Positions 38,193-51,346 of a stretch of DNA of 64,000 nucleotides are shown here, piece by piece (position 1 is the first letter of the stretch; each line of letters opens with the position of its first letter). Under the pieces are notes generated by a model, which worked only from the letters and a program-made list of their open reading frames with translations, had not been told where the DNA came from and ran no database searches. The translations under genes and the position numbers were made by a program. Source of the DNA: Jackrogersella multiformis (lineage: Eukaryota > Ascomycota > Sordariomycetes > Xylariales > Hypoxylaceae); the NCBI GenBank assembly GCA_902806575.1, contig CADCXD010000006.1, positions 496,001 through 560,000 of the forward strand. The letters run 5' to 3'.

Positions 38193-41100
38193 TCTCTCTT
38201 TCGCACACTCGCTCCCGCTGCGTAGTGTACCTACATTAGACACTCCACGTAACCCCCGACCATGGTTCGTCGGCGAGTTACGGTATATAAGCCGCATAGA
38301 AGCACCAGACATTGATAAGCCAGCTCAAACTCACTTGCTTTACCTGGATCTAGGGCTGCCAAGCTCGAAAAGCCATGCCACCCCCTTGTTTATTCGTCAT
38401 GCCTCGTGGCTTTAAAGTCAACCCCCCCCTCCCAACGAGATTCTTCTACAAACTGCGTAACAGGTTGTTACCAACAGTTTAACATCCTGTTTTATCCCAG
38501 GTAACTTTCAATCAACCCCGGAATTCATCCCATCTCAGTAGCTTCATCTCTTCTCAGCTTCCTGGCTTCCTGGTCTACAATGCGGTGTTTCTCGGGTCGC
38601 CTCTTTGGGTTAACCATTTACCTACAATGACTCCACAGGATATAGATGCTGTAGAATGCTAGGCTACCTAGGCTATATGATCATGGGTAAGGTTATGCGA
38701 TAGCCAGCGATCTAGGTATCGTGTATCTAACCGATCGAGCTCTACCTAAACATCATTTTACATGTTGTCCAGACACCGCACGATAACAATCTACCCCACG
38801 TAGGCATTGCGTAGGTACCTATTACCATCGGTGGTATACTGAGTGCACCGTTGCCCTTTAAGAACACACGATAATTCTCCTCACAAATTATCTACATAGT
38901 ATAATCATCTACGTACCTACGATGTCCTACAAGGAGCGTCTACATTGTGCGACAGGCGGGTAAAAGAAGCCGTACAGCCCTTTAAGTTAACTAAAGTTAC
39001 CCTCACATAACCCAGCATCATTTTGCTTTGATACTTACAATCACTTGCTCAGATGAACTACTCCCTGCGTCCCCTGTCTAAGGCCCCGCTAGGTAAGTCA
39101 TGTCTCCAATGTAAAGAGGTGTCTGATACTGTATAATGTATGAGATTAAAACCATCCAGACGATCATCAACATGCCATAAGCGTCTTAAAAGCAAAAGGC
39201 ACACCACACTGTTACGTCGTCACAGCTCACTATCAGATCTCGACCTCAACATCTCTGACGCAAACGCACAGGCCGATTAAGCACCTGGAACACTCGGATT
39301 CCCAACCACACGGGCCAGACCCCAGATTTTGACAAACGGGCTAATTATGGCTAGACCGCAAGTCGCTCGAGCCTACCTAATGTATACCGAAGAGGCGTTT
39401 TCCCTTATTCGTTTTAGGAAATTAGGAAATAAACCGTTAAGAATCATGCTAAATTCGGCAGTGCCAGTAATCGCGGTGGTTGGGAACGTTCATAAGATGC
39501 TGTTGGCGCTATCTTGCCAACCTCTTCCCGCCAAAACACAACAATGACATCGACCTCAAACTGAGCACTGATTAACAGATGGACTATAGCAATGCCTGCC
39601 ATAATTCTTACTATAACTTACATATTATACCTCCATGGCCTCCCGGCCTCCCGGCCAGGGATGTCATTTGTATCAGATGTCCGTCATTATCATCTCCATG
39701 CAATTATTTTCTTCTTTTCGATCTCCGCATTCCGTAATGGAATTAACCATGCCATCCTAAGTAGGGTACACTTTTTACCCTATATAAGTCACATTTATAG
39801 ATACTAAGTCTCCCACCCGACACAATATCTACCTAGCTGCCTAGGTAGGTACCTACACAAGGGCAAAATCCAACGTGGGATGAATGGTATCGGCACTTGT
39901 CCTTGTCGTCAACGCTTTCGCCATGCCCCCGAAATCCACGTGCGCTGTAACGCCTGCCACCGCCCGGCCCGCCGACAGTAACAGATGCGGTGTCCCTTTC
40001 CGACTTCGTACAATACAACAATACATCCACCCTTACCTATACAGTGATATACAAGCAAGACCCTGCTGCTATAATGCAGTCACTACTGCAGGTGCCATGT
40101 GCTGAGTTGTCCCACCTCCATGCTACGACACAACCATGCATAATAGTTGACTACGGTAGCCTTCGACGGTAGTGGGACCTGGATAAGTCGCAGTTATTGC
40201 CTAGTGAAGTGCAGAATTTAAGCCTGAGTTTCTCCTTTCGGCCATGGGATTGCTAGAAACAGAGCTATGGATGTATCTCCATTACCGGAAGTAGCAGGAG
40301 GCCGGATGCTCACCTCGTCAGCAAGAGAGAGCCAACTGGAACCCTTCCAGTCCTGATGGTAGTAGCATCTACCTCCTAAGATGATCGATCCCCTGGGTAT
40401 CGCATATAGCCCATTGGCATTGTTCTACACTACCTAGTTTTTCGCTTTCCTATGATCTCTTGGCTCTCCATTATTGCTATCCTTTAACGGCCTAAGATGC
40501 CAACTTTTCTTCCGCTCCACCAAGAACAATTATATTCCACGCGACGTTCGACACATCTGTCGCTAAGCTATCTAGTAAAAGCAGCAAACTAACACCCGTA
40601 CACGCTTAACCACACATAGTTGGTAAATGGCGAGAATCAAGCTCGCAAGGCGACAACACGGGATGACGGATATGTAGACCTGAGATACAAACTTAGCAAT
40701 AATATACAGCTAAATATACAGCTTCACAGCTAAGCTATAATGATGCTAATATATAGTGTTATGGCCTTAGCTGACTTGGATAAATTTACATATTGCTCAA
40801 GGAATATCATGACAACCGCATCGTGTTTCAGGCGACGCGATTGTATGCAAAGCTCGCCCGGTTGATTGACTCATCCCCCGACTAATCATCGTCTCTGCCT
40901 CGCCGCAAATCTGCGTGCTCCTTCGTCGACACACCTGCGTCTTCAATACTACCTGCCTGCCTATCTACTTACCTACCAGGTAGGTATATAACACTTTCCT
41001 CTAAGCTGCACCATCTGCGGCACAAGACGACCATTATAGGTAGGTAATGCTATGCTATGTTATGTAGCTGACATATATTCATTAAATCCTATGCTATGAG

Positions 41101-44100
41101 CACGCCTGGGTAATATTCCCCTTGCTACCTTAAGTTACTATTTTGCAGCAGTCCTGTTTCTATTTCGGGTTTTGCATATGCGAGCTGAGCGGCCATGCTG
41201 TTCAAATCTCTGACAGGCACGAGTTTACAGCTCGAGGAGGAGGTAAGAGTCAGCAAGGTACGACACACATAGCTTGCCGATCATTGAAGAGATGGTGATA
41301 AGTGTCATGCTATTTCTAGTTATACTTGCCTATTATGTATCTTATGTGGAATTGGATTCTCCGCTGCCGTTGATGTGTTATTTGTTGGAGAAGGAACATG
41401 TCATTGATGCTAGCCGTTGGAATATAAGCATTCTCGCTTTGTTATTCGCTGAGCTTGACCGACAGTGTGGATTGGGATCGAAGATTACGATTGGACCAGT
41501 CCCGGAGTGTACCTCTCTTTTCTTTTCTTCAACACGACGAGATGCACCAGCTCACCGTTACACCGATTATGAACTAGGATGTTCCTGTCAGCCCGTCTAT
41601 CCCCTACGATACAAGTGTCATGATTATTTTCCTTATTGAGAAAATCAACATCTACTCGTGGATGGATGTGGTTAGGTAGACTCGCTGACTGACTTCCCCA
41701 AAATTCATTGGCTTTCGAATCCACCTTGACTTTAGTCGATTCCTCTACACCACCCCCCCTGGTCTTCGAAAGCCGAACCTACAACAACTTGGAAGATTCG
41801 GTGGCAGTTCTCTCTTGGCGGGCCTTCGCCGCCAGACCCAGGATGGTGCATATTATCTGTTGTCTGCTGTGGTGCTTCCTGTTCTCTGTGCCGTCTTAGT
41901 AGTAGCTCCTTGACAACTTCCTACGACCAGGTCGCTAGCGACACACTACGGTACTGCCCTCTGCATACAGTATAGGGAACTGTGTGGATGTATTGTATTT
42001 ACCCTTGCCTACACCTACAGCTTCGAACATCTAGAAAAGGACACGCACGCACGCATGCTTCCACTGCAGAGATACGAGGCGGCTCAGGAGGGAGAGCTTC
42101 TTCGACCAAGTGGGACTTCGCGATGCACCGAGGCCTAGCCGTTCACTCCCAATAGCGCCCAAATCTTGGGAACAGCCCGCCTAGCTACGTGTATTCCCGT
42201 CTGGGGAAGCTTTCCACCGATTCCTACATCGGGGATCTTGGGACCTCACGCCATCAATGAAGGGGATGCAAGGCCGCTAATCACCAGGGTCATCACATCG
42301 TTCCCGCTCATGCGTTGTTCCTCCCGGACATATGCACCGGTAGTTCCGGTCGAGCTTCAATGCGGGAAGGGCAATCGAGCGAATAACCCTAAGCGAATAT
42401 AGAAACCTGCAATGTTTAAAATCCAGTTTCCTTGATCAATCTATACCTACTTTAGTCACACGTGCTTCCAGGTTAGTCATACACGTCTAATATCGATGAA
42501 TAGTAAGTATTCATGCGTCTCGTCGACGGCCACGTCTTCTCACTCTACATGTCTGAGGAAGAGGGCATGCCGCCCCCCTTCAAGAGTGTGGGTGTGGATG
42601 CCGCTACGTGCGAGAGTCTAACTACAAGCATCTTCGGCGTGTGGTCGGCGTCTCCCGCGATATCGATACCCTCAGAAAGGAGACGGGATGCATCGTCTGG
42701 AAACGGTTACCTGCACTGATTTACACAATTCATGCACATTACTATGGAGGATGTTACCCTAACTCGTAGCCTGTGGATGATCATGGTGCTGAGGTCATGC
42801 TAAGTCCTAGAAGCCTATTCAGCAATGCTCAAGGCAGCTCTGTCTCTGTCCTAGCCTGGAGGGCTCGTAATGCTTTAGCATGTCTTATCCCACCTCGTAA
42901 TAGTCCTTCAGGCTGCCGAGGCTACTCAATAGTAGCATGGCATGGAGGGGAAAGCTAAATCCTCGGTGGCTATCGTTACTCAATAGGTCATGAATTTTTC
43001 TGATACGAGAATAATACATGTCTCCTCCCATTAAGTCAGCTTGCCACAAACCTCCCACAGTTAGAACCACCCCATCAAGCCCCATACCGCGGGCCTCCGT
43101 AACATCGAGCACGCTTATGGCGGTTGACTACCTAGTTCATCTATGAGCTTCGGGCTGTCGAGTTAGTACGGGTTTCGCCCCGCCACTTAACCCACAACTC
43201 CGCTCTTCAAAGCAACCCCCGTCCGGTTCGGGACCGTCGTGGCACCCTCCGTCCCGGGACATGTCGGTGATATCTCACGAGATATGGTGGATTCTGTGCT
43301 TAAACTTAAGCTACCTAGATTTTATACCCCATCAGGGGTAGAGTATCTACGATAACATGCTGTCTAAATCGGCACCGTCTCGAAAAGGAGGAGGTAGCCA
43401 TCTATCGAAGCAACTCCTCATGCGGACTAGGCCTCGGCGATGCGATATTACTCTCGGCCCAGATAGTTCTTTGCTAGTAGAGTCACAAATAACCGGTGAA
43501 CATCTAGAATATTCATAACAGAGATAGCCAATAGATCTAAGCCCCTTGGCCCGTGCCATCCTCGAATTTAACCCCTATTCTCTACCAACTAACTAGGAGG
43601 CTCCAACTAGGCTTCTAAATGCGGATTAGAGTATCCAGGTGTAATAGGAACTTGGTTCCGCCACAGTAAGAGTATCACGACAGGTAAATTTGATGAATCA
43701 TTTCTTAGGGAAATACCTTTCTAGGATGAGGAGGTCTTAGACCAATCCAGAGGGGAGGATAACTACCGTGTACGAGAGAAGAATCGCATTTGAAGGTATG
43801 AGCTCTTCATCATAGATCTTTTATAGTAGAGTGACAAGGCTATCTTTGTTTATAGATATCCCATTCCTAAGGTATGCCGCAAAGGCACAGGAATATCAAC
43901 ACGTACCGATGTGCTTCTAAACGGCTTAGCCCTCCCTAAATTGGCCGTAAGCACCGTATTGATTGCGTTTTATCCGTAGGAACTCCTATGATCTTCCCGC
44001 TCCATACATACCTAGTGTAGGTAGGTACTTAGAACAGAGAATAACGCGGCATATCCCTCGAGGCAGCATCAGTCAGTCTATTGAATGTGCACGGCCCTTG

Positions 44101-45179
44101 GCTGCTCCCGGACCTCGCTATTTTGTCTTACTGTTGTTCTATGGGTAAGATGGTTGGAAAGCTTTTATATTAAACCAAGACCCTCTTCTACCTAGGGTAG
44201 CCATGATATCCTTTCGACTTCATTTCGTTGGAACGACATTACGTTACGAGGCGAAGATGGACTACGCTCTAGTATCGTCGTGGGCATTTACGAAGAGACC
44301 ATTAACTCTAACCTAGGCATCTCCTGAGTAATCTCTTCGTTAAGAGAGCCAATCTTCTAAGAGCAAGTACCCTGCTAACAGCAAGTACCATGATGCTGAC
44401 TCCTATTATTTCTACGTCGCTACCATCAGCATCCATGGACGCGGAACCTGCCAGCCTTCTAACCCGCCTCCCTCGTCGTTGAACGAATTTACGCAAGGAT
44501 CACTATCGACCTAAAAGCGTCTTTAATAAAAGCTGGCTATACGAACTCTTGGGGTCTATCGGCCGGTTTCATGCATAACAAGTTCAAGCCACCAGGCTAG
44601 GGATATGGAAAAGGGGGTGGAGACTACACTAGAGGGCCTTTCGAGAACCGCCTTGGTTGCACTAGAAGATTACTAACAATTAGTTGCGTCAAGGGGTTGG
44701 CATCGCCGATCAGGGCCCCTAAAATGCGAATGGGTACATTCCCTACGTACCTTCGATCCCCTTAATGTCGAGTCAGTCCGATCCGTACATCATAGGTCCG
44801 CGAGGCAAGAATCCAACGACCTGTCATAAGTCACGAAATCGATCATCATACCTATTGAGAAGATTATCCTCGAGGTCCCGCAAAGCATTCAGTTGCGGAT
44901 GTCTGTTATATTCTACGATACTATTGTATTGGGTATTTGGAGCCGGAGAGCCGGAGAGGGAGTATAACCGCAGCGATAGCAAGCCTACCAAGTAGGTTAC
45001 GATATGTCATAGAAGCGAAGGGCATTTTCTATGGTGCGCTAAAGGCATGGGAAAGATTGCTTCGTCCTTTGATGGTCAAGAACACACCTCTAGGCGGGGA
45101 GACTCGCACTTGTCATTGTCTAAACCCGAAGCGATGCGGTCCTGTCCTACGTTGTCGTCCCAAGGACCAATCTTATCGC

Positions 45180-45540
45180 GTTACTCTACTCCACTCCACT
45201 CCGGACCGGGTCCGACTTCAGTTCCTTAGCCATGTTCAGGACGCCTCTTCCAGGTCACACCGTGATACCAAGCAAACTCCGGTTGGGTCGTCCAATAGAG
45301 AGCGATGTGTATAGCAACCATGCCCCTGACAATGTTGCAGGTGTCCTTTAGCCACGAGGATCATGATAGATAGGGATTCACCAAGTTCTAAGGAGTCGCT
45401 TTCCTTCTCGAAGGATTCCTAGTGTCTAACATTCCATATTTGTATCCCCCGTCTAATAACAACTGGCTCTAGACACCGACTCCATCCTACGATCAAAGTA
45501 GCATACTCTATTGCCTTTTCTAAGTCTCTAGGGAAAATAA
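45180..45540 (-). pseudogene. Decayed tetratricopeptide-repeat (TPR) protein fragment
   Basis: Minus-strand translation gives three regularly spaced TPR-like starts: DLEKAIEYATLIV (Asp codon at 45526), DSLELGESLSIMIL (45397) and DLEEAS (45256). The spacing is 43 and 47 codons, close to the ~42-residue unit of fungal TPR arrays found in TPR/CHAT and NLR-type proteins. Between the first two, an IWNVRH-stop-E stretch sits where such units read IWLGRRYE. The frame holds an in-frame TAG (45421-45419). After DLEEAS it needs a one-base shift to continue as LNMAKELKSDPVR, and a further short segment reads DWSLGRQRRTG before another break. No intact start, effector domain or CHAT domain is visible. 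It abuts the 3' end of the thioesterase gene. The TPR assignment is pattern recognition, not an alignment, and chance similarity is possible. Confidence 0.4.
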
Positions 45541-45571
45541 ATTGCCAAACCAGATCGCTATCCCTAGTACA

Positions 45572-46060
45572 CTACCGTTGCTTAACGTACTTGGTATGCG
45601 AGCCATTCGCGATGACGGGGCCGGGTTCGCCATCCACAACCTTAGAGATGACGACGCGGGTAAAGGCTAGTGAGCCACCGACCTTATCAGCCGTAGCCGC
45701 GATCTCGATCTCCTCCCCTTCGGCGGCAGACGACAGGTACGAGACGTGGATGTCCACCGAAACGCCGGTCCGACTTCGCAAATCCCAGGTCGCGATCGCC
45801 ATACCGCCAGCCCAGTCGACAATAGCGGCGGACGCGGCGCCGTGGATGCCTCCGCCCGAGTTGATGTGGTTCCGGGTGAGCGTCAGGCGCGCGGTCATCG
45901 AGCCCTGGCGCGCGGAGTGGATCCGTACATCCGAGAGCAAGAAGTTGTAGATAGCAGAGTTGGGAAGTTGGGCCGCGGTGAGTTCCTCGAGATGCGACTT
46001 GATGACGGCTTCATCTTTGCTAGCCTCCACTGCCGGAAACTCTTGCGCGGTGGACCCCAT
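45572..46060 (-). CDS. Hotdog-fold thioesterase (PaaI / ACOT13-like)
   Basis: A small, probably cytosolic or mitochondrial acyl-CoA thioesterase. The intronless frame from the first ATG (46060) gives 162 residues, typical for this family. The core motif NSGGGIHGAASAAIVDWAGG carries the conserved HG(G/A) and the downstream Asp (in IVDWAGG) that serves as catalytic acid/base in PaaI-type enzymes. It is followed by TGVSVDIHVSYLSSAAEGEEIEIAA and GGSLAFTRVVI, the usual central beta strands, and ends KYVKQR. Substrate cannot be told from sequence. The antisense frames over the same bases are shadows. The gene stands alone: nearest recognisable intact genes are 5 kb to the right and about 14.6 kb to the left, with a TPR relic immediately downstream. 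Confidence 0.9.
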   Translation of the reverse strand: MGSTAQEFPAVEASKDEAVIKSHLEELTAAQLPNSAIYNFLLSDVRIHSARQGSMTARLTLTRNHINSGGGIHGAASAAIVDWAGGMAIATWDLRSRTGVSVDIHVSYLSSAAEGEEIEIAATADKVGGSLAFTRVVISKVVDGEPGPVIANGSHTKYVKQR

Positions 46061-48820
46061 GATTGCCTCAGCTGACAAGGCACTCGGGTCTAAGTTACCC
46101 TAGCGTGGCCGAATATTCGAAGATAGATGCGTAGTTTGGGTTTATTCCCTAGGGATTAAGCTTCAGGTGAGTGACGCTTGATGTAATTCAACAGAACACC
46201 AAATTGTTGAGAGAGCTAGAAATGGGTGACTAACAATCGTCCAGCTGTGGTCAAAAGCCATCGCGTAGTGTTGCAGCTGTTAGACAGCTGAATCCTTTCA
46301 ATGTCACTTGGCATATTTAGGCCGTGGTTATTATGCAATCAACCTTACTCCCTACTACCCACCACTAGGTAGATGATAAGTAAGTTATAGACAACAAAAC
46401 ATTGATGTGCGAGCTTTGTTTAGTATACCTTCTACTATTTTGAACATAATTCAAGCTAGTACTGATATCTCAAGTGTTCATTTGCTCTACATGGCCCCAT
46501 TGTTCGCTCACGCAACGTATCACAACTCTGGGAATCATGGGGGTTACGACTAGCTTCAAGACTAAGACATAAATAAATCAAGAATACTACGTACTTATAT
46601 AACTACTGCTTAAAGGAAGCATTGCCATCATGTGAAGACTCGTGGATTCCCAGGAGAGTTTATTAGCTACCTAGGTAGGTAAAGTATTCCGATTCCTACC
46701 TGTCATAGTCTGCACAACCTCTAATATAAAATATGCATGGAAACAACGCCGATGTATAAGTATGATAGATCAACTAGGTAGAACGGGGCTTCAGTTGAAT
46801 AAAAACAATTCATCACATACACCTTATTTTTAATGCCCCTCTTGGCATTTTTTTTCTTTCCGCAGCTGACGCCTAGTCATTTGGAGGCTATAGCGAGTCG
46901 AGACGCTATTGGGTCATGTCGACGGCATGAATTATACAGAAATATAATAACTCTCAAAGAAAAAGAACAATTAAATATCATCTAGAAGGTTAGAGAGTAC
47001 ATCTCCTTAACATGGTATACACTAAAAAATCTGGATATAGTTGGTTTACTCCCGGTCGTAGATTAGTCGCAACAAAAAAGTTAGGTCTCAATCCGCTGGT
47101 GTTGTAGGGGTAGGAGGCTACTTATATAGACATTCTAGATGAAAATGTCTCTAGCAAGCTGTCTGGTGCATTTCTAGGACCTTTGCATCTTCCAAATAAT
47201 GAGTTATTCTCGGATCTTCAAGATCCATCAGTCATTCCGATCTTGAATTAACGAAGCGCTGCGCAGGAATCGCAGGTTGGATACCTACCTAGGTACCTAT
47301 AGTCGCAAGATCCATATGTTGCCATTCCGCATGAGATAATGTCTAATATAGGTAAGTTTCACGAAGATAGTTTGAAAGGGTCGGAAGGCAATGGCTATCA
47401 TGTCAGATGACATCGTCAACTATGCGACTGCATTATACTATTGCCTTCCAAGGCTTGCAGCTTTTCCTCATAACTTTTGATTCGTGCCCTAGAGAGATTG
47501 GAGGAAATTAGGTAAAACTGGTAGTGATGCCAATTATGTGTTCTTGCAAGCAACAACTACGCGCTAGATAGTGTCCTGATGAGGTTAATATGCATTAGCT
47601 GGATCGTAATGATACTCTTTGATACTGTAATCGATTTCGCATACATGTGGCAGGCATCTTATTGCAAGTCCTAGGTATGTTGATTATTTCTGCGTCGTAG
47701 AGGATCTTCAATCGAAGTACAGAAAATATATGGGCCGTTACAGGCAGCAGCAGTAAGGGGGCTTGAATAGCAAATACCCTTAAAAGATCCGGAAGGTCTG
47801 GATTCTCAAGACTCTCTAGGACTGTAGTACACGAGCTTGAATACCTTAGGTAGGTGTTTATATGCTTTAGTCCACTGCGTTTACTACGCCTGTATTGTGA
47901 GGTAGAGTATGTCCTGCATGGCGGAAGGCGTCCCACAAACCCCCTATCTATGTCTTGTGTGCCCAAGCAAGACCTCTCACAAGATTTTCTGAGACCTGGA
48001 TATACGCGGTGAAACTTGCGAAGAAGAATACCTACGTAAAGGAAACATATGAATATATTGCAGAGTTTTGTGATTCGTAGAAGCAGATCGAACTATTGAC
48101 TGGGAATGGGGTCTGGCCTCGTACAAGACTGTATAACAGTTTGAATAATGAACATGTTAGGGGAACAGATCGCGGGAATGTGTCTGAATTTTTGGTACGA
48201 AAACAAGAATATGTTTTCTCGCTCGATACGGTGATATCGGAAATGGCTGCTAATATACAATGTAGTGTGGTTACAAGTCAAAGATTAAGGTAGTTTTCTC
48301 ATGCATGATAAGGCTAGCGGTGTCACCAACGGCATCGCGACGACTCGCGATTATGATATTCGCGAGACGTAGTCCTCCATCCCGATGCTTCATACCTAAA
48401 CATACCTCATTGCCGGACTCCACACAAATAACTTCGTATGCAAGTACCATATATGCATACACTTGAGGAAAACCACTCAGAAAAATAGCCGCGGCGAGGA
48501 CTAGCAGATACAAAAAGCTAGCAAGGTAACGGAATCGTATAAGAATACACATGTATTGATCGACATAGCCACCAGTAGATCCCACGCCCAAGTATTAGGA
48601 ATCTCGTAGAAACCGCCACAACTACCTATTATCCCGGCCTGGGCATTCTAGCAGTATATTAACCCCTGACTGGCATAATACCGGTCAAGCTCCCTACACA
48701 TTTCGGAAGTCAATTCGTTATTCTTTATGTCGTCGGACTCCGATGGTTCGAATAAGTCGACATATACATTTCTAATCCCCGTCGCCCACTCATGTGTATG
48801 GTCTGGATAAGGCCCTTCCC

Positions 48821-49042
48821 CTAAAATATGTTTCTCTTCAATCGCCGCCGGATCCTCTTCTTGTTCACGAGAATATAAACCGTCAGGGTACTGATCATGA
48901 GCGTATAAAGAGCGCATAATATTAAGGCGATGATGTCGAACCACCTTAGTGTGAAGGGTGGTGTTCGGAGAGAAGGTAGTAGATGAGGCCCTATTGATTC
49001 AAGTGCGTTGGTGAAGAATCCTGTTGAATTTGCGGACGTCAT
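48821..49042 (-). CDS. Possible small single-pass membrane protein
   Basis: The frame from the ATG at 49042 encodes 73 residues: a short polar N-terminus, one strong hydrophobic segment (FDIIALILCALYTLMISTLT) and a highly basic tail (NKKRIRRRLKR), as in a type-III/positive-inside membrane protein. I recognise no family. A second open frame, 48944-48648, overlaps it by about 120 bases in another frame and continues with acidic, coding-like sequence (DPAAIEEKHILGEG, DLFEPSESDDIKNNE). No suitable GT-AG pair joins the two. The pair may be a frameshifted gene, a tiny intact gene, or chance. Confidence 0.25.
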   Translation of the reverse strand: MTSANSTGFFTNALESIGPHLLPSLRTPPFTLRWFDIIALILCALYTLMISTLTVYILVNKKRIRRRLKRNIF

Positions 49043-51190
49043 ATCTGCTACCGGGTATTCGACGAAGGGGGAATTTTGATGCTGAAGTCTTGTTTTTGAC
49101 GGCTCCGGAGGTGACACTCAAATAAAACCAGAGACTCGTGGAAGAGTTTACTAGGTTTATATCTACCTAGGTAGGTAAGTACTACAGACATTATGCTTCC
49201 CTTAGCCGTATAAGGCATTAGATATATGCTGAGTCACGTAGTCTTAACTGTGAGTTATGAATCACGAACTACTTGCAATAGAGGCTGATGCGGGAAATCG
49301 TAAGCATGGTGAATATTTGGCAAAGCACCCACCTCATACTAATAGTTTGTGAGTTTCGTCGGGGGAAATGCATCCAAGCATCAAGCAAGCATACCTACGT
49401 CTAGGTACCATTACAGAAAAACCACTAATCAATATATGTGTTAGGGAGGCATCTGGTCCCAATAGAACCATGAGGTACGTGATTCAGGAGACTTGGGTGC
49501 CCTTGATGTGAAGCACAAAGATACTCGGTAACCCCTATCCTCGTAACTGGGACTGAAAACAGCGGTAGTCATAAACGATCTGAATAGGTGCCATGAATCA
49601 ATGCGTGAGTAAGCGACTTAACTACCTAGGGAGGGCAACATCCACCCTGAATAACGGCACGTCCGGGGCAATCACTCGGAGTCGGTCGCCGCGTTGTGGG
49701 TCTTATCGCCGATATTACCCTACCTACTCCTCGTGCTTTAATAACACAACGTTAAAATATTTTCCCATTCGCAGCAACTGGGATGTGTCATACTATATGA
49801 AAAGGTAACGAGCCAATCAGAATTCCGTGGCATGCGGAAAACGGCGGTTTGCATGTGAGATGATGTACGTCTTCTTGGCCGGGGTTCACGGGGGCAAACA
49901 CAATGGCAGTATAATGCGCCAGGCAGAAGACGAAGATAAAGAACAAACCGCGATCTTGGCATCATGTTTTCCTGGAGATGGTCATACTCCCCCGTGTAAC
50001 AATGGGTGGTTACGTCAGTAATGGGATCCGAACTCCCGGTTCCAAGGTATGTGGTATGCAGAGGTAGAGAAATGTCTTAGATGTCAAACTTGTGTCTCCC
50101 AAGTAACTACCCTAGGTAGGTAAGTACAGAACGCCACTTTACTAGGTAAATGCAATGTGTATATCCGATCATATCGGGGTTGTCGGATATCCTTTTTAGG
50201 CAATGCTTTATGATATTGAAGTTCTTTGGAGACGAGTCTTTAGTATTACCTACGCAATCTGTAGAACTGAGAGTGAAATGTATAATAGAAGGGCGTCGAA
50301 ATTCAGATATTATTCGTAAGGTCTAACATCTCCCACCTACCTTACAGCCCTAGGTACTTAGTGTAATTGTCGTCATGTCCTTTAGGGGGGAGTAATGCTC
50401 TTTGGGAAAATGAGTGGACATCAGAGCACGCGACGGGCGATCCATGGATGTTGAAAGCTGTGGAAATCAAATGATCTGGTCAAGATACCTAACCTAGAGG
50501 TGTCGATTCAAAGCATCCATACCTAAGATTTCAAAGAATACTTACATCCGGAGTTCTTTGTGGGAAACACGAACCTACCTGGGTACCTGACTGGTACCTA
50601 GATGCCCGAGGTAGGGAGTTGGTTATTTCTGTGATGGCTACATGAATATCTATCTAGGTGACAATCCAATTGTGCTTAGCTGATTATTGTAGAGGCCCAA
50701 AAAGCTCTAGCCAGTGAACTGTGGGGTTGAGGTGGTACGGTGTCTCCATGTTTGACGTAACCTTAATAATTTTTATTATTTGGAAGTGTCCTAATAGAGC
50801 TGGTAGTAGGGAATACACAGTACATACGTACATCTACATCAATAATTCCCTACTACATACCTCTACCTAGCCTATGTAGGTAGATAACTACCGGTAGGTA
50901 CCAATAATTAATTACCCACATCCATCCACCTATTACCACCTATCTAGGTAGGCGACACAAATAACCAAAACGACAACTGATTGACATATGTTTTATAAAC
51001 CGAGATCCGAGATATCTAGACCGGAGATTCGAGCTCCCCTCGGATATCTCTGATGAAATCTGAACATGATGATGTGTCCCTGACCTGGTGCCCAGTCACA
51101 GCAGCGGCGACTACATGTGGGTTTCATGGAACATCGGGTAGGTTAGGTTAGGTTAGGTTAGGTAGGTCATGTAAAGTAATGCTTTTCCTA

Positions 51191-51197
51191 TATAAAA
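51191..51197 (+). promoter_or_regulatory. TATA box of the FAD monooxygenase gene
   Basis: TATAAAA lies in CCTATATAAAAAGAGG, about 150 bp upstream of the first in-frame ATG. It is followed by CT-rich sequence (TTTCTTCTCTTTCAG), a typical fungal transcription-start context. A (GGTTA)4 run sits just upstream at 51141-51160. Confidence 0.5.
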
Positions 51198-51346
51198 AGA
51201 GGTAGACGGTAGCTTTGTATGTTTCTTCTCTTTCAGTCTCAAAGTGGTCATACAAAATCTGATACCTATTAAATATTCAACTTCTAACTTTTACCTTTAC
51301 ACCATACTTAGCTTGAGGCCTTTCCCAACGTTACCTTACCTATTAT

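Larger units (their letters stand above)
30924..45309. other. 14-kb gene-poor, repeat-rich region
   Basis: No intact gene is supported. Content I can name: a purine-rich tract upstream of the velvet gene (31297-31352), a five-copy 13-bp minisatellite (33254-33318), AAATA repeats near 35655, a GTAG/GGTA run at 36540-36568, CTG/ATG-type triplets at 36741-36805, a CA microsatellite at 38165-38192 and many TACCTAGGTA palindromes. From about 42.1 kb the DNA becomes less A/T-rich, and both strands carry short coding-like fragments broken by stops, consistent with decayed genes. Only the stretch from about 45.18 kb upward is recognisable. Confidence 0.5.
46061..51346. other. Intergenic region between the thioesterase and the FAD monooxygenase
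   Basis: Apart from the doubtful 73-codon frame at 48821-49042, no gene is supported. Open frames at 47595-47966 and 48271-48591 (minus) lack family signatures. TACCTAGGTA elements occur at about 46670, 47285, 49165 and 50110. A (GGTTA)4 run lies at 51141-51160. Confidence 0.5.

Noticed and set aside
51136..51167. (GGTTA)n run resembling an interstitial telomere
   Set aside because: Filamentous ascomycete telomeres are normally TTAGGG. This pentamer is short and blends into the GGTA/TACC repeats of the window.
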